In this document: positions 26,669 to 34,868 of the stretch, one piece after another
Position numbering within the stretch: position 1 is the stretch's first letter
Layout of the letters: every line of letters begins with the position of its first letter
Source of the DNA: Ardenticatenaceae bacterium
GTDB lineage: Bacteria; Chloroflexota; Anaerolineae; Promineifilales; Promineifilaceae
Direction of reading: 5' to 3'
Assembly (NCBI GenBank): GCA_020634315.1
Contig: JACKBV010000031.1
Location: 1-49,513 of the forward strand
Length of the DNA stretch: 49,513 nucleotides
The notes under the pieces: model-generated
Database searches by the model: none
What the model was told of the DNA's origin: nothing
Seen by the model: only the letters and a program-made list of their open reading frames with translations
Translations under genes and position numbers: made by a program

Positions 26669-27487
26669 TCACATGTCGCTGACTGGAGCGCGTGCCACCA
26701 GGAGCGGCCGCTCAATCCAGTGCAAGAGCGGCCCTACCAGTTCCCCCAAAACCAAGCGATGGAAACGGCCGTGTCGCTCAGCAGCAATAATCACCAGGTC
26801 ATAATCCCCAGCCTCCACCTCCCAACGAATCTGCCAGTCAGGTTCGCCCTGGTGCAAGCGCAGCAAACCGCTTACATCCCAGGCAGCAAGCTGCTGTGCA
26901 ATGTGCCGCAGCTGCGCTCCCGAATGGGTGTTTGGCGCTAACAATACGTCCATCCCTACCTGTACATTACGACTGAGGCTGTACATGACCGGCAGCGCGG
27001 GGGCCACAGCCAAAATGGTCAATTCGGCACCGCTGGCTTGTGTCAATTTTCCGGCCCACTCAACGGCCGTTTCATCGCCACCATCCGCCCGCACCACCAA
27101 CAACACACGCTCCAGAGGCCAACGCGGCTGCCGCGCCACCAACACCGAAGTGGGACAAGAAACGGCCGTTTGACAGCCAGGGCGAATCGCCAACACACGC
27201 TCCAGCACAGACTGCTCCGGCTCCGCAAAAACGAGCAGATCGCATTGCCGCGCCACACACTCCAAATGTTCAGCCAGGTCACCCATTTGGTGACGTTCCC
27301 AGGCTGACATCGTCAAACGACCAGCTAACAATTTGCACAAATACTGCGCATAAGGGGCTACCGATACCAACAAAGGATTCATCTGCACACATGCCAAACG
27401 ATGCCTGGCAGGAGTCGGCGTTTGCGATGCAGCATCGTCCATACCCGGAAGCACCGGAATCAATGAGCCAACATCACCGTACACCAT
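26669..27487 (-). CDS. Universal stress protein-like, tandem domains with degenerate N-terminal half
   Basis: This 272-residue protein starts at ATG 27487, behind a strong GGAGGAG; an earlier in-frame ATG at 27526 lacks one. The second half (about 130-265) is a recognisable UspA domain (RVLLVVRADGGDETAVEWA, then DYDLVIIAAERHGRFHRLVLGELVGP split as DYDLVIIAAERHG and FHRLVLGELVG). The nucleotide loop G-[ST] is missing. The first half keeps only weak UspA features (QCDLLVFAEPEQSVLERVLA). It probably works as a non-ATP-binding partner. It starts 43 bp after the TSUP gene. Three copies of ACGGCCGT occur inside. Confidence 0.83.
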   Translation of the reverse strand: MVYGDVGSLIPVLPGMDDAASQTPTPARHRLACVQMNPLLVSVAPYAQYLCKLLAGRLTMSAWERHQMGDLAEHLECVARQCDLLVFAEPEQSVLERVLAIRPGCQTAVSCPTSVLVARQPRWPLERVLLVVRADGGDETAVEWAGKLTQASGAELTILAVAPALPVMYSLSRNVQVGMDVLLAPNTHSGAQLRHIAQQLAAWDVSGLLRLHQGEPDWQIRWEVEAGDYDLVIIAAERHGRFHRLVLGELVGPLLHWIERPLLVARAPVSDM

Positions 27488-27530
27488 CGCATTCTCCTCC
27501 ATACCTGGCAGGCAATGACACATCACCGCC

Positions 27531-28268
27531 CTACAAAGCCAGGTAAATTGTGCGCACGCTCAAAAAGATGATGAGCATGCTGACCACAAACATCAACGCC
27601 CGCGCCGGAACGCGTTTACAAACATAGGCGGCCACGGGCGCAGCTAACATGCCACCAATAGCCAAACCCACCACAGGCTCCCATGCCGTAATGCCAATGG
27701 TCAGCAAAAACGTCAGCGAAGCCGCCAATGTCACAAAAAATTCAGCCAGATTCACCGAGCCAATGGTGTAACGGGGCGTGTTACCCCGCGCCAACAAGGT
27801 CGTCGCCACAACTGGCCCCCAACCGCCGCCACCAATGGTGTCGAAAAAACCACCGATTAAACCCAAAGGAATCAGGCGCGTTTGCACAGAAACCAGCTCG
27901 TTTTTGCGCAAGGTTTTCCACAAAATGACAAAGCCCATCACGATCAGATAGGCAGAAACGTATGGCTTGATCACATCGCCGGGAACGGAGGAAAGGATAT
28001 ATGCGCCAATAACGGCCCCAATTACCCCTGGAATGATCAGTTTGCGTGCCAGGGTTTTATCGACATTGCCGAGACGAAAATGGGATGCGCCGGAAACGGC
28101 CGTTGTAAACACCTCGGCCGTATGCACGCTGGCACTGGCAACTGCCGGAGGCACGCCAAAAGCCAACAAAAACGAGGTCGCGCTGACGCCATAAGCCATT
28201 CCCAATGCCCCATCAATTAACTGCGCTAAAAAACCGATCACGATGAATACGACAATGCTTTGCTCCAC
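27531..28268 (-). CDS. TSUP (TauE/SafE) family anion exporter
   Basis: The protein has 245 residues from GTG at 28268, which has AAGGAG nine bases upstream; the frame opens further to 28337 but the extra N-terminus is basic, Pro/Gly-rich and unlike the family. About seven to eight helices are predicted. The N-terminal signature LIDGALGMAYGVSATSFLL and the second-half GLIGGFFDTIGGGGWGPVVA are those of the YfcA-like TSUP branch. Likely substrates are sulfite or other small oxidised anions. It is followed by a UspA gene, mirroring the TSUP-UspA order at 13.7-15.5 kb. Confidence 0.9.
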   Translation of the reverse strand: MEQSIVVFIVIGFLAQLIDGALGMAYGVSATSFLLAFGVPPAVASASVHTAEVFTTAVSGASHFRLGNVDKTLARKLIIPGVIGAVIGAYILSSVPGDVIKPYVSAYLIVMGFVILWKTLRKNELVSVQTRLIPLGLIGGFFDTIGGGGWGPVVATTLLARGNTPRYTIGSVNLAEFFVTLAASLTFLLTIGITAWEPVVGLAIGGMLAAPVAAYVCKRVPARALMFVVSMLIIFLSVRTIYLAL

Positions 28269-28449
28269 TTTTCCATACTCCTTCTTGCTGCGCTGCCAGG
28301 GTCGCGGGCCGCACCCTCCCAAAGGCGGACTCCCCAATTAACGTTGCCACACCACCTCCGGGAGAATAATGCGCAGGCCAGAATGACCCTGTTATGTCAG
28401 CGCACTTGCTTGATATAGAAGCAAGCGTACCCGGCCACCATGACAAGGC

Positions 28450-28478
28450 TTGTGATGGAGCTGTGACAAAGCTGTGAC
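28450..28478 (+). promoter_or_regulatory. 11-bp-phased heptamer repeats resembling a Pho-box-type site
   Basis: TTGTGAT (28450-28456), CTGTGAC (28461-28467) and CTGTGAC (28472-28478) are separated by 4-base spacers. The last two units are within an exact tandem 11-bp duplication. Direct heptamers with 11-bp phase are the site geometry of OmpR/PhoB-type regulators, and one such regulator is encoded at 28584-29270. It lies upstream of the TSUP gene start (28268) on the minus strand. Binding is inferred. Confidence 0.45.
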
Positions 28479-28482
28479 AAAT

Positions 28483-28579
28483 GGGGGGAGGGGGAGAAGA
28501 GGGAAGAGGGAAGCGGGAAGCGGGAAAAGAGAAGAGGAAAGAGAGAAAAGAGAAGAGGGAGGAGGGAGGAGGGAGGGGG
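28483..28579 (+). repeat. 97-nt polypurine tract
   Basis: This G/A run is broken only by C at 28514 and 28521, with recurring GAAGAGGG and GGAGG units. It ends four bases before the response-regulator stop on the other strand. Such tracts can form intramolecular triplex DNA and stall polymerases. A second tract with shared units occurs at 44380-44460. Confidence 0.85.
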
Positions 28580-28583
28580 TGGG

Positions 28584-29270
28584 TTATTGCATAGGTTGAC
28601 GATCTACCAGGGAGTAGCCGACGCCGGAGACGGTTTCAATGTATAACGGATTGGCTGCGTCAGGTTCGATTTTGCGGCGAAGACGACGGACTAACTGGCG
28701 CACCATGTCCCGGTCGCCGCCTTCTGGCCCCCAGACATAGGCGATGATGGCTTCGTTGGTCAGCACATGCCCCACATTGACCATGAAGTAATGCAATAAT
28801 TTTGCTTCGAGACGTGTCAAGGTGACAACGACGCTTTGGCCGACACGGACTTCGCGGCGGCCGCTATCAAGGAAAAGGTCGCCAACCTGGGCAACGGCCG
28901 TTACCTGAGCCTTCCCCGCACGCCGCAACACCGCCTGAATCCGCGCCACCAACTGGCGTGGGCTAAACGGCTTCGTCACATAATCATCTGCGCCCATTTC
29001 CAGACCACGCACAATGTCATCATCCTCGCCACGTACCGTCAACATGATGATGGGCGTGTCCGCCTCCGCCCGAATATGGCGGCACACAGCAAAGCCATCC
29101 AGCTTTGGCAAATTCAGGTCAAGCACAATCACGTCCGGCGCATCATCCTGCCACAAACGCAAAGCCGACTCCCCGTTATACGCCAACTGCACCTGGAACC
29201 CTTCATGCCGCAATGTAAAAGCAATCAAATCCGCCAAAACCCGATCATCATCAACAACCAATGCCTTCAT
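28584..29270 (-). CDS. OmpR/PhoB-family response regulator
   Basis: This 228-residue regulator starts at ATG 29270 with GAGG seven bases upstream; the open frame to 29384 is an artefact of overlap with the kinase. The receiver domain (about 1-120) has the acidic pair VVDDD, phospho-Asp in VIVLDLNLPKLDG, Thr in IIMLTVRGEDDD and Lys in DDYVTKPFSPRQLVAR. The C-terminal winged helix (about 130-222) has the trans-act segment LTRLEAKLLHYFM and GPEGGDRDMVRQLVRRLRRK. It is 10 bp downstream of its histidine kinase, so they form one operon. Its targets may include the phased heptamer site just downstream. Confidence 0.95.
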   Translation of the reverse strand: MKALVVDDDRVLADLIAFTLRHEGFQVQLAYNGESALRLWQDDAPDVIVLDLNLPKLDGFAVCRHIRAEADTPIIMLTVRGEDDDIVRGLEMGADDYVTKPFSPRQLVARIQAVLRRAGKAQVTAVAQVGDLFLDSGRREVRVGQSVVVTLTRLEAKLLHYFMVNVGHVLTNEAIIAYVWGPEGGDRDMVRQLVRRLRRKIEPDAANPLYIETVSGVGYSLVDRQPMQ

Positions 29271-29280
29271 CAATACACCT

Positions 29281-31356
29281 CTAGTTAGCCAACGGCAGCG
29301 TGAACCAAAACACAGAACCGCCCCCAGGTCGCTCCGCCACATCCATCTGGCCGCCATGCGCCTCGGTAATGGCCTTTGCCACAAACAAACCTAACCCCGC
29401 CCCATACTGAGATTTATCACCTGCGGCGTCGGGCTGCGGAAAGCGATGAAACAGATTAGGCCGAAATCCGGATGGCACACCTGGCCCCTGGTCGGCCAAA
29501 GCAATACACACCTGTGTATCTTGCATGGTAGCGCTAATTTTAATCTCCGTTTCGTCCGGGCTGTATTTAATCGCATTGGAAAGCAAATTCACCAACACCT
29601 GCATCACGCGGCGCGGATCTGCCTGCACCAAGGGCACAGGCATCGGCAGTTCCACCGTCAGCCATTGCCCATATTTGTCCAGCAACGGCTGCATCATGTG
29701 GGTTGCTTCCCCGATCATTTCGCCTAAATCACATGTGCGCACATGAACGCGAAAACGGCCGATTTCCATACTCGCGCTCTCTAGCAAATTATCAACCAGC
29801 GTCTGCAAGCCAACAATGCCCAGGTGCAGCGAATTCAAAAGCTGGTGCAGTTCTTGTGGGGACAAATCGGGCGCTTGATCGAGCAGCAGCTCCGTCGAAG
29901 CAGCCACCGCTGACAGCGGTGTGCGAAATTCGTGCGTCACATTTGCCAAAAATTGCCCCAAAATGCGATGCATCAGGTCTGATTCGCTGATGTCACGAAA
30001 GACGAGCGCGACGCCAGCATCAGCGACATCGGGCGGCGTCAGACGTGCGCCAGTCACGGAAACCGTGATGTGACGATTATCCGCCAAGGCCAAGGTCACT
30101 TTGCGCTGCTTGCCCGGCGGTGGAATGAATTGGCTAAACGGCTGATCCGTGTCTGCCGGATGAAAAACCTGATCGCACGAATGATGCAGCGCTTCGGTCG
30201 AGGCTAACCCGGTGATACGCGCCGCACCCGCGCTGAAAAAGGTGATACGGCCGTGCCGATCCAACGTCACAATTCCTTCCACAATCGCTTCCAGCAAATG
30301 ATCCGCCCACATCTTTGCCTGACGCAGTTCGGTCAAGGTCTGCTGCAACCCCAGACGCGCCTCTTCCATCGCTTCCGTGACCAGCGTCACTTCTTGCACT
30401 TTGGAAGGCACAGACAACGGCGTATCCAGGTCGCCCGCGCGAATACGCACGGCCGCTTCCGTCAAGTGCGCCAACGGCTGCCCAATACGCCGCGCAATCC
30501 ACACCCCCAACACGGAGGCCACGAGGGCCACCAGAGCTATGCTGCTCGCCAATGTCCATACGATTTGGGTTTGCGCCGCCACAATTGGCGACACATCAAG
30601 GGTGACAGCGTCAACAACTTGGGCATTATCGAGGGGAATGTAGGCGATGTAGTAGGAACGGCCGTTGCTGCGCAGCAGGGCCGTCTCTTGGGCATCGGCG
30701 ACAAACTCCGCGCGGGCTTCCAGTTCGCCATTTTGCCAGGTTTGTACGCCACCGGGTAAGCTGCTCGCCAGGAAACGGCCGTTTACCAACAACACATGAT
30801 GCAAACCAGTCTCCGCTTCCATTTGCCGCGCAAACCCATCATCAAGCTGGACACCGACAACAACCTTCGTAACCTGCCCCGGCACAACCTCTTGCCCCAA
30901 CAGCCACAATTCCGCCGCGTCACCTTCACCCGACAGCAACAACATAGATTGCTCTTCCTGCTGGCAAAACTGCGCCGGAAGACGTCCCGATCCGGCAATG
31001 GGCTGACCATCTTCGGCGCAAAGCAAAATAAAGGTCAGGTCTGTGCCCTGGCGTAATGTGTACAAATAATCGGTCAATGTCTCGGTGGAGTCAGCTTGCA
31101 GCAATGTCTGCAAAGTGGGACGTTGGGCAGTGAGCAAAGCGAGATCGGCCACTTTCCCGCGCATATCCACATACAAAGCCAACGAAGCGTGGCTGCCCTG
31201 GTCAACTTGTGCCCACGCCTGCCGCTCGACCTGGCTGTGGAGGAGCCAGGCAGCAGGAACGCCAGCGGCAACGGCCGTTAACAGCACCAACAACACCAGA
31301 CTCACTACCATCTGCACCGTTAAACTATAATGATGCATCCCTAAACGTTGTCTCAT
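29281..31356 (-). CDS. Membrane sensor histidine kinase (HAMP-PAS-HisKA-HATPase)
   Basis: This 691-residue kinase starts at ATG 31356 with GAGGG just upstream; the frame opens to 31461. TM1 (about 10-35) and TM2 (SIALVALVASVLGVWIA, about 270) enclose an extracytoplasmic sensor of about 230 residues. HAMP (RIGQPLAHLTEAAVRIRAG), a PAS domain (EGIVTLDRHGRITFFSAGA), HisKA with VTHEFRTPLSAVAA, and an ATPase domain follow. The ATPase domain has LVNLLSNAIKYSP, DQGPGVP and GAGLGLFVAKAI. It autophosphorylates and passes phosphate to the response regulator encoded 10 bp downstream. Ligand unknown. A good promoter is visible at 31372-31401. Four ACGGCCGT copies lie inside. Confidence 0.95.
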   Translation of the reverse strand: MRQRLGMHHYSLTVQMVVSLVLLVLLTAVAAGVPAAWLLHSQVERQAWAQVDQGSHASLALYVDMRGKVADLALLTAQRPTLQTLLQADSTETLTDYLYTLRQGTDLTFILLCAEDGQPIAGSGRLPAQFCQQEEQSMLLLSGEGDAAELWLLGQEVVPGQVTKVVVGVQLDDGFARQMEAETGLHHVLLVNGRFLASSLPGGVQTWQNGELEARAEFVADAQETALLRSNGRSYYIAYIPLDNAQVVDAVTLDVSPIVAAQTQIVWTLASSIALVALVASVLGVWIARRIGQPLAHLTEAAVRIRAGDLDTPLSVPSKVQEVTLVTEAMEEARLGLQQTLTELRQAKMWADHLLEAIVEGIVTLDRHGRITFFSAGAARITGLASTEALHHSCDQVFHPADTDQPFSQFIPPPGKQRKVTLALADNRHITVSVTGARLTPPDVADAGVALVFRDISESDLMHRILGQFLANVTHEFRTPLSAVAASTELLLDQAPDLSPQELHQLLNSLHLGIVGLQTLVDNLLESASMEIGRFRVHVRTCDLGEMIGEATHMMQPLLDKYGQWLTVELPMPVPLVQADPRRVMQVLVNLLSNAIKYSPDETEIKISATMQDTQVCIALADQGPGVPSGFRPNLFHRFPQPDAAGDKSQYGAGLGLFVAKAITEAHGGQMDVAERPGGGSVFWFTLPLAN

Positions 31357-31371
31357 CTTACCCTCAACGGC

Positions 31372-31401
31372 ATTATCCCGCCGACAATGGGGATTTGTCA
31401 A
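31372..31401 (-). promoter_or_regulatory. Sigma70-type promoter for the histidine kinase/response regulator operon
   Basis: On the minus strand TTGACA (31401-31396), an 18-base spacer and GATAAT (31377-31372) precede the kinase ATG at 31356 by a 15-base gap. This implies a very short leader that contains the GAGGG ribosome site. Confidence 0.5.
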
Positions 31402-31480
31402 CGACGCATATTTGACAATTTCAGCCGCGCACGCTACGCTACTATCGCAGTAAGGCAGCATGCCTTTTTGACAATTGCAT

Positions 31481-31531
31481 ACGGAACCGATGGTTCCACG
31501 GAACCAATGGTTTCACGGAACCAACGGTTCC
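31481..31531. repeat. Three tandem 17-bp units, each a GGAACC-N3-GGTTCC palindrome
   Basis: Units at 31481-31497, 31498-31514 and 31515-31531 share ACGGAACC followed by a variable triplet and GGTTCC (GGTTTC in the middle unit). Units 1 and 3 have perfect 6-bp arms. They sit about 80 bp upstream of the -35 of the two-component operon. A clustered operator for a dimeric regulator is the likeliest reading; a mini-repeat element is an alternative. Confidence 0.8.
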
Positions 31532-32039
31532 AGGGGCAGACAGCGCATGGGCCACAAGAATCGCAAACATTCCTTTTCTTGTGGTTGACGAGGTGGAGGT
31601 TCTTCATCGCAAGGTGAGGACTAACGACAACCATTCCGGTGTCGGAAAATCGATAGATCAGCGGGTGCCTCCCAGGGTAGCTACACTCTGTATCTTCGCC
31701 CCTTCAAGTAAATGATGTGACAAACCGTGTCAGGCAACTGACCGACAAAACACATTGTTTGTAGCAATTTTTAGTGTGATCGTGAACAAGTTCGTTCGTA
31801 CAGTGAGTCCAGCTTACCAATGACTGCACGAGATGAACGAAAGCACCATCGCACAAACAAACCAAAGAAGGGGCGTCCCCCAGAAATCTCACAATTGAGG
31901 GTACGCCACACAGGCAAAGCAACAGCCATCATGCGGATTAACGGCCGTAAACCGTTCCTGCTTGACCGGCTCCCGATTATCATAAACTGACAATCGGTAT
32001 GTTTTGCCTACATCATACACATCACAATGGAGGTTTATC
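31532..32039. other. Long non-coding region upstream of glmS
   Basis: I see no convincing gene in these roughly 500 bases. Short open frames on either strand lack ribosome sites and family features. A 9-bp hairpin CCACAAGAA/TTCTTGTGG lies at 31552-31584. One ACGGCCGT copy (31941-31948) and the glmS ribosome site GGAGG (about 32030) are present. I could not match the conserved core of the glmS ribozyme. The promoter for glmS must lie here but I cannot place it with confidence. Confidence 0.5.
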
Positions 32040-33899
32040 ATGTGTGGTATTGTTGGTTATATCGGGGCGCGTAATGCGTCAACAGTCGTCTTAAGCGGAT
32101 TAAAGCGTTTGGAGTATCGCGGCTATGATTCAGCCGGAGTCGCCGTTCTGGCCGAAAATGGACAGATCGCGCTGCGCCGCGACGTAGGCAAACTCAACAA
32201 CCTGGAACGAATGCTGTATGAATCCCCGCTGGAGGGGCAGATTGGCATTGGGCATACACGCTGGGCGACGCACGGCGCACCGAGCCAGCGCAATGCACAC
32301 CCGCATCTCAGCATGAACGGCCGTATCGTCGTTGTCCACAATGGCATTGTCGAAAATTTCCTCGACCTGCGCGATGAATTAGAAGCCGAAGGCGTCCAGT
32401 TCGCCTCCGACACCGACACCGAAGTGATTGCCCAACTCATTGAGCGCTATGTCGAAGCTAGCATGGGCGATCCGGCGCTGGCTCTGGAAACGGCCGTTCG
32501 CCGCACCCTCGCCCAGTTACACGGCGCAAACGCCGTCGTCGTCATGAGCGTCGATCAACCCGGTGTCCTTTATTGCGCACGCCTGGGCAACGCCGGCGGC
32601 ATCACACTGGGCATTGGCCGCGATGAAATGTTCATCGCCTCCGACATTCCCGCCATCCTCGAATACACGCGCGACATGATCTTCCTCGAAAATCGGCAAT
32701 TGGCTCGCCTCACACGCGACTCATACCAGGTCAGCGACCTGGATGGGGAATTGCTGACTCCGGAAATCCACAGCATCGCCTGGGACCCGGTGAGCGCGGT
32801 TAAGGGGGAGTACAAGCATTTCATGCAAAAGGAAATTTTTGAGCAGCCGCGTGCCCTGATTGACACGCTGGGTGGACGGGCGGATTGGGAAAACGGCCGT
32901 ATCCATCTCCCTGAAATGAACCTCACCCCAGCCCTGGCACAGCGCATCAACAAAATTTTCATCATCGCCTGCGGCACCAGTTACTATGCCGGGTTGGTCG
33001 GCAAATTCATGCTCGAATCTATCGCACGCATTCCGGTGGAAGTAGAGTACGCCTCTGAATTTCGCTATTATGACCCGATTATTGATGAGGGAACGGCCGT
33101 TCTCGCCATCACCCAATCGGGGGAAACGGCCGATACCCTGGCCGCCTGCGAACAAGCCAAAGCCAAAGGGGCCACCCTATGGGCCATCGTCAACGCATTT
33201 GGCAGCCAGGCAATGCGCATCTCCGATGGCTACATTGCTATGCAAGCCGGGCCAGAAATTGGTGTCGCCAGCACAAAAGCCTTTACCACCTCCATCGTCG
33301 ATCAATACATGCTGGCTTGTAAACTGGGCGAGCTGCGTGGCACAGTCTCCCCGGCGCAAATGCGCCAGCTCGTCGCCGATCTTGCCCATTTGCCCAATCT
33401 GGCCGGGCAAGTGCTCGACCATGATGACGAATATCAAGAATTAGCCAATCATTTCTTCAAAGCGACCGATTTTCTCTTCTTAGGGCGCGGCATCAATTAC
33501 CCCGTTGCCCTCGAAGGTGCGCTGAAACTTAAGGAAATCAGCTATATCCACGCCGAAGGCTACCCCGCCGGAGAAATGAAACACGGCCCCATCGCCCTCA
33601 TCGACGAAACAATGCCGGTGGTCTCCCTGGTTACAAAAGACAATCTCTACGAAAAAATGATCAGTCAGGTACAGCAGGCAAAAGCGCGTGGCGGTGTCGT
33701 CATTGCCCTGGCTACAACAGGGGATGAATTCATTCGCGGCAAGGCTGACCATGTGATCTATGTGCCGGAAGCGCCATCTTTGTTGGCACCTGTGGTCAAT
33801 GTCATGCCTTTGCAACTGCTTAGTTATCACATTGCGGTGCGCCGCGGCGCAGATGTGGATCAGCCACGCAATCTGGCAAAAAGTGTGACCGTCGAATAG
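32040..33899 (+). CDS. glmS: Glutamine-fructose-6-phosphate aminotransferase (isomerising)
   Basis: This 619-residue cytoplasmic enzyme makes glucosamine 6-phosphate from fructose 6-phosphate and glutamine, the first step to peptidoglycan and other aminosugar polymers. ATG at 32040 exposes Cys2 as the N-terminal nucleophile (MCGIVGYIGARNAS) and has GGAGG six bases upstream; the frame opens to 32004. The glutaminase domain (1-240) contains YRGYDSAG, GHTRWATHG and NAHPHL. Two SIS domains follow (about 290-430 and 465-600), with ACGTSYYAG, SQSGETADT, GPEIGVASTKAFT, and the C-terminal PRNLAKSVTVE loop that closes the active site. Four ACGGCCGT copies lie inside. A hairpin terminator follows. Confidence 0.97.
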   Translation: MCGIVGYIGARNASTVVLSGLKRLEYRGYDSAGVAVLAENGQIALRRDVGKLNNLERMLYESPLEGQIGIGHTRWATHGAPSQRNAHPHLSMNGRIVVVHNGIVENFLDLRDELEAEGVQFASDTDTEVIAQLIERYVEASMGDPALALETAVRRTLAQLHGANAVVVMSVDQPGVLYCARLGNAGGITLGIGRDEMFIASDIPAILEYTRDMIFLENRQLARLTRDSYQVSDLDGELLTPEIHSIAWDPVSAVKGEYKHFMQKEIFEQPRALIDTLGGRADWENGRIHLPEMNLTPALAQRINKIFIIACGTSYYAGLVGKFMLESIARIPVEVEYASEFRYYDPIIDEGTAVLAITQSGETADTLAACEQAKAKGATLWAIVNAFGSQAMRISDGYIAMQAGPEIGVASTKAFTTSIVDQYMLACKLGELRGTVSPAQMRQLVADLAHLPNLAGQVLDHDDEYQELANHFFKATDFLFLGRGINYPVALEGALKLKEISYIHAEGYPAGEMKHGPIALIDETMPVVSLVTKDNLYEKMISQVQQAKARGGVVIALATTGDEFIRGKADHVIYVPEAPSLLAPVVNVMPLQLLSYHIAVRRGADVDQPRNLAKSVTVE

Positions 33900-33911
33900 C
33901 AGCAAAATTAA

Positions 33912-33939
33912 AAGCGGCTGCCCAGTTGGGCAGCCGCTT
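33912..33939. terminator. glmS terminator hairpin
   Basis: A perfect 13-bp stem (AAGCGGCTGCCCA / TGGGCAGCCGCTT) with a 2-base central loop begins 13 bases after the glmS stop. T-rich sequence follows on the plus strand (weakly) and on the minus strand (TTTTAATTTT), so it may act in both directions. Confidence 0.8.
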
Positions 33940-34234
33940 GAATTTCTACGAAGACACCGCTTTTACCATATTTGTCTGGGCATGTGGCTGAACCTTTTGA
34001 CTGCTTTCCGTCCAGGCCGCCGTATGACCACAGAGGCGGTTAATTATTTGTTTGGGTGTCCTCGTTTCATAAATATAGAATAGCAGACGGCCGTTTCTTG
34101 TGTCGTTCTAGTCAGCACAGAAAAAGTGTTAATCAGGCCACAACTGTGAAAAAGGGTGTGCCCCTCTTGTGCAGAGGGGCACTTGGGAAAGGAAGAGAAG
34201 AAAAGAGGAGGTAAACGTGTTATCAAGTCAGGCG
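33940..34234. other. Intergenic region with minus-strand terminator
   Basis: No gene is supported. A 60-codon minus-strand frame (34044-34226) has no ribosome site or recognisable features. A perfect 10-bp stem GTGCCCCTCT / AGAGGGGCAC (34158-34167 and 34173-34182), followed on the minus strand by TTTTT at about 34149-34153, is a likely terminator for the PH-domain gene. A 27-nt purine run lies at 34185-34211. One ACGGCCGT copy is at 34087. Confidence 0.6.
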
Positions 34235-34855
34235 TCAGGCCTGTTTGCTTTCCATTAAATGCCGAACTGCTTGTAGTTCTACCAGGATGTTATCGAGTGT
34301 GGCTGCGGAAACGGCCGTTTCCTTTGTCCTGACCACAGTATCGACATCAGCAGCCGTTGGCGTCATCCCACTGCGAAAACGGCGCAGCTCAGTCACAACC
34401 AGGTCATATATTTCTTGCACATTCGGCAGCCCTTCCAGGCTTTCCTCAGCGCCAGTTGTGCCACTCATCCCCGCCGTTTGAATATTCAACGTACCCAGGT
34501 CAAACAAATAGCGATCCAATAACCCGCGCTTAATCGTGATATTCGTCACGGTACGATACGGGACATGCTTCACCGATTTTGTAATGATACCCACGCGCAC
34601 AATCACTTCATCGTCCAGAATTTCATATTGCAAACTACGCGCATAGGGGCCGCTGAGTACCATTCCCACAACCCAACTGACCGCTGCTGTCACCGTCAGC
34701 ACAATTGCGTAAATGGTCGCGCCTCGCGGATCATCCAAGGAAATCGGCCAGGCAATGGCAATCATACTCAGATAAATACCGCCCACAATTAACGATATAA
34801 TCAAGCGCAGTTTAGGCAGGTACTTTGGGCTTGGGCCAAATTGTTTATGTTTCAT
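34235..34855 (-). CDS. Bacterial PH-domain (YdbS/DUF304-like) membrane protein
   Basis: The protein has 206 residues from ATG 34855, which has AGGAG about ten bases upstream; the frame opens to 34891. Two N-terminal helices (LIISLIVGGIYLSMIAIAW and ATIYAIVLTVTAAVSWVVG) are followed by a bacterial PH domain (about 75-140). Its core YEILDDEVIVRVGIITKSVK, then VPYRTVTNITIKRGLLDRYL and FDLGTLNIQTAG, is diagnostic. A hydrophilic tail of about 60 residues ends the protein. Function of these proteins is poorly defined; envelope stress or membrane assembly has been suggested for relatives. It follows a lone receiver-domain gene by 13 bp, an unusual pairing. Confidence 0.85.
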   Translation of the reverse strand: MKHKQFGPSPKYLPKLRLIISLIVGGIYLSMIAIAWPISLDDPRGATIYAIVLTVTAAVSWVVGMVLSGPYARSLQYEILDDEVIVRVGIITKSVKHVPYRTVTNITIKRGLLDRYLFDLGTLNIQTAGMSGTTGAEESLEGLPNVQEIYDLVVTELRRFRSGMTPTAADVDTVVRTKETAVSAATLDNILVELQAVRHLMESKQA

Positions 34856-34868
34856 CTCACACAGCTCC

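Noticed and set aside
31481..31531. CRISPR-like array
   Set aside because: Only three 17-bp units occur with no spacers between them and no cas genes; operator-like or mini-repeat explanations fit better.
31532..32039. Possible glmS ribozyme or riboswitch upstream of glmS
   Set aside because: I looked for the conserved glmS ribozyme core and could not find it; the position suits it but the sequence does not support it.
34044..34226. Small minus-strand open frame of 60 codons
   Set aside because: It has no ribosome site, contains the hairpin terminator of the neighbouring gene, and shows no recognisable features.
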